39,222 nt of DNA, from contig CAJXTK010000010.1 in assembly GCA_913061115.1 (NCBI GenBank), forward strand, positions 1 through 39,222. Direction: 5' to 3'. The notes beneath the pieces are model-generated. The model saw only the letters and a program-made list of their open reading frames with translations. It was not told where the DNA came from and did not search any database. Numbering within the stretch: the first letter of the stretch is position 1; the number at the start of each line of letters is the position of its first letter. Source of the stretch: an uncultured Haliea sp. Lineage in GTDB: Bacteria > Pseudomonadota > Gammaproteobacteria > Pseudomonadales > Halieaceae. Position numbers and translations under genes: made by a program. Of this stretch, positions 37,474 through 39,222 are shown one piece after another.

Positions 37474-38676
37474 TCAGTTGTTTTTTCGAGTTTGATGAGC
37501 AATTAAATGAACAATGTGTTGTGCTATGGAGGCCTTGCTCGCGAGCTCGAGGATCTTCTCTCCATCGCGCCATAGAACAGTAACGGCATTGTTATCGCTG
37601 TTAAAACCTATGGTTTGATTGGACACATCATTGGCTACCATCATATCAAGGCCTTTTAATTGCATTTTTTCCCTGGCGTAGGCGACAACATTATTGGTCT
37701 CAGCAGCGAAGCCAACGGTATATGGCCGATATTTGTTCGCAGCCACTGCCGAGACAATGTCGGGGTTGCGCACTAGTTGCAGAGTCATTTCATCCTGTGA
37801 TTTTTTGATTTTCTGATTTTCCACTGTAGCGGGGCGATAATCAGACACCGCGGCGCAGCCGATAAAAATGTCACACTCTGGCAACAGCTCAATGCACTGT
37901 TCCAGCATTTGCTCGGCGCTTTGTACGCTCAGAAATCGAATACGGTCGGGTGGCATCAGGGCCACTGGGCCGCTCACCAATGTTGTAATCGCACCTGCGT
38001 CTACAGCTGCTGCTGCGAGGGCGTAACCCATTTTTCCCGAACTGTTATTGGAAATGTAACGTACCGGGTCCAGGGCCTCCCGGGTGGGACCGGCTGTTAT
38101 CATGATGCGCTTGCCCGCCAGCTGGCTATTCTCAAACAGACTGGCCGCAGCGCCGGCAATGATAGAGGATTCTTCCATGCGCCCGAGGCCGACATCGCCG
38201 CAAGCCTGTGGGCCCGCCGCAGGGCCGATTATCCGCGCGCCTCTGAGCGACAATGTGTCTATGTTGGCTGTCGTGGCAGAGTCCTTCCACATCTGCTGAT
38301 TCATCGCTGGAGCCAACATGAGTGGCGCTGCCGTTGCCAGGGCGACGGTCGAGAGCAGATCATCGGCCCGACCGGTGCTGAGTCGAGCGATCAGGTCAGC
38401 GGTCGCCGGGGCGATTAGCAGCAGGTCGGCCCAGCGCGCCAGCTCAATGTGCCCCATTCCCATTTCAGCATGCTCATCCAGTAACTCGGTATGCACCGGA
38501 TTGCCTGAAAGCGCTTGAAGTGTAAGGGCGGTAATAAACTCCTGCGCACCGCGCGTCATGATCACGCGCACATTGGCGCCGAGTTCCTGTAGCTGTCTAA
38601 CCAACTCCGCTGACTTGTAGGCTGCGATCCCGCCACTGACGCCGAGCAGGACATTGCGATTGAAAAGATGTGCCAT
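37474..38676 (-). CDS. coaBC: Phosphopantothenoylcysteine decarboxylase / phosphopantothenate-cysteine ligase
   Basis: CoaBC catalyses two steps of coenzyme A synthesis. The N-terminal flavoprotein CoaC half (residues about 1-185) has Gly-Val-Ser-Gly-Gly-Ile-Ala-Ala-Tyr-Lys, His76 in Gly-His-Ile-Glu-Leu-Ala (matching catalytic His75 of E. coli), Pro-Ala-Met-Asn-Gln-Met-Trp, and Gly-Pro-Gln-Ala-Cys-Gly-Asp-Val-Gly-Leu-Gly-Arg-Met with the active Cys. The C-terminal CoaB half starts near Ile-Thr-Ala-Gly-Pro-Thr-Arg-Glu and carries Ser-Asn-Asn-Ser-Ser-Gly-Lys-Met-Gly. The 400-residue size is standard. It is divergent from radC with 96 bases between and starts the coaBC-algC-argB-slmA series. Confidence 0.97.
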   Translation of the reverse strand: MAHLFNRNVLLGVSGGIAAYKSAELVRQLQELGANVRVIMTRGAQEFITALTLQALSGNPVHTELLDEHAEMGMGHIELARWADLLLIAPATADLIARLSTGRADDLLSTVALATAAPLMLAPAMNQQMWKDSATTANIDTLSLRGARIIGPAAGPQACGDVGLGRMEESSIIAGAAASLFENSQLAGKRIMITAGPTREALDPVRYISNNSSGKMGYALAAAAVDAGAITTLVSGPVALMPPDRIRFLSVQSAEQMLEQCIELLPECDIFIGCAAVSDYRPATVENQKIKKSQDEMTLQLVRNPDIVSAVAANKYRPYTVGFAAETNNVVAYAREKMQLKGLDMMVANDVSNQTIGFNSDNNAVTVLWRDGEKILELASKASIAQHIVHLIAHQTRKNN

Positions 38677-38772
38677 TTATACGCTCAAACTGGGAAAATA
38701 ACCTGTTGGGAAAGATACCATTGTGACGCCACATTTGACACTGCGGCAGCAGGGGGCTCAGGGAGGAGCACT

Positions 38773-39174
38773 ATGAGCATGGCCGGTTGGGCATTCGGCG
38801 AAGGACCGAGGGATAAACTGTTGGAGCGAGGTGCTGCCGCACTGTCAGATGGCGAGCTACTCGCTTTGCTGCTCAATACGGGCTATCGCGACTGCAGCGC
38901 GCTGGATATGGCACGCAACCTCCTTAAAGAATTTGATGGCATCAGTGGGCTGATCCGGTCGGATCAGGGTAGGTTGCTCGCTTGTTCTGGCGTTGGTCCG
39001 GCGAAATATGCCCGTTTATGTGCTGCAATGGAATTGGCGCGTCGTCAGGCTCTACAGAAGGCGTCTGCCGCGGATGTGCTCACCAGTCCCGGCGAAACAC
39101 GACGCTTCCTCCAATACCACTTGGGGAGTCACAGTGCAGAAGTGTTCACCTGCCTGTTTCTGGATAGCCAGCAC
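38773..39174 (+). CDS. radC: RadC family protein, 5' part only (cut by adapter at contig end)
   Basis: 134 genuine codons remain. They encode the N-terminal helix-hairpin-helix domain: Trp-Ala-Phe-Gly-Glu-Gly-Pro-Arg-Asp-Lys-Leu-Leu-Glu-Arg-Gly, Leu-Ser-Asp-Gly-Glu-Leu-Leu-Ala-Leu-Leu-Leu, and Gly-Val-Gly-Pro-Ala-Lys-Tyr-Ala, then the first strand of the JAB/MPN domain (Glu-Val-Phe-Thr-Cys-Leu-Phe-Leu-Asp-Ser-Gln-His). The metal-binding His-x-His and Asp of the MPN domain would follow but are lost. From 39175 the frame runs into adapter sequence without a stop. GGAGGA lies 5 bases before the ATG. RadC is a conserved neighbour of coaBC; despite its name its role in DNA repair is unproven. Confidence 0.92.
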
Positions 39175-39222
39175 CTGTCTCTTATACACATCTCCGAGCC
39201 CACGAGACTAGGCATGATCTCG
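39175..39222. other. Illumina Nextera adapter and index (non-genomic)
   Basis: CTGTCTCTTATACACATCT (39175-39193) is the Tn5 mosaic-end sequence used in Nextera libraries. It is followed directly by CCGAGCCCACGAGAC (39194-39208), the read-2 side adapter, then TAGGCATG (39209-39216), which fits the Nextera i7 index N706, and ATCTCG (39217-39222), the start of the P7 side. This is read-through from a short insert that was kept in the assembly. No genomic DNA should be assumed after 39174. Confidence 0.97.

Noticed and set aside
39175-39193. Tn5/IS50-like mosaic end that could be called a transposon terminus
   Set aside because: It is followed immediately by the Nextera adapter arm and an index, so it is library sequence, not a genomic transposon.

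Overview
This window is a chromosomal segment from a gammaproteobacterium. Gene content and order point to a relative of the pseudomonads or the marine Cellvibrionales (Halieaceae-like). The evidence is an F1Fo ATP synthase operon followed by glmU-glmS, a yicC-gmk-rpoZ-spoT-ridA block, a rph / crc / pyrE cluster and a radC / coaBC-algC-argB-slmA cluster. The species assignment is inference. Nearly all of the window is conserved housekeeping DNA. I see no tRNA, rRNA, CRISPR array, insertion sequence, prophage or other mobile element.

Layout. 1-5880: atp operon (atpB tail, atpE, F, H, A, G, D, C). 5881-6182: leader without a gene. 6183-9385: glmU-glmS, amino-sugar precursor synthesis. 9502-11031: two minus-strand envelope genes, a small secreted protein and a SPOR-domain protein. 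11175-14520: uvrD followed closely by a TRAP-type solute-binding protein. 14591-17174: on the minus strand, an apparent membrane-protein fragment, the TRAP permease genes (dctQ-like, dctM-like) and a YciA-like thioesterase. 17471-21004: yaaA, then a FemAB/GNAT-like acyltransferase, ubiA and ubiC on the minus strand. 21239-23188: a rubredoxin / rubredoxin-reductase fusion and a DUF1415 gene. 23222-26198: recG and oxyR. 26253-27508: a YeeZ-like SDR protein and ridA. 27551-31681: spoT, rpoZ, gmk and yicC. 31843-34265: rph, crc (minus) and pyrE. 34365-38676: slmA, argB, algC and coaBC on the minus strand. 38773 to the end: the 5' part of radC.

Functional themes: proton-driven ATP synthesis, cell-envelope precursor supply (GlmU, GlmS, AlgC), ubiquinone head-group synthesis (UbiC, UbiA), DNA repair (UvrD, RecG, RadC), peroxide and redox stress (OxyR, YaaA, rubredoxin reductase), stringent response and nucleotide metabolism (SpoT, RpoZ, Gmk, PyrE, Rph), and probable carbon-source control through a Crc homologue.

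The points most worth a second look are these. (1) The last 48 bases are an Illumina Nextera adapter with an index, not genome, and they falsely complete radC. (2) A Crc-type protein has an exonuclease III fold with most catalytic residues replaced. (3) dut is missing from its usual place between coaBC and algC. (4) A TRAP transporter is split over two convergent units, with its permease genes preceded by what looks like the C-terminal remnant of a glycosyltransferase. I found no convincing undescribed multi-gene system.
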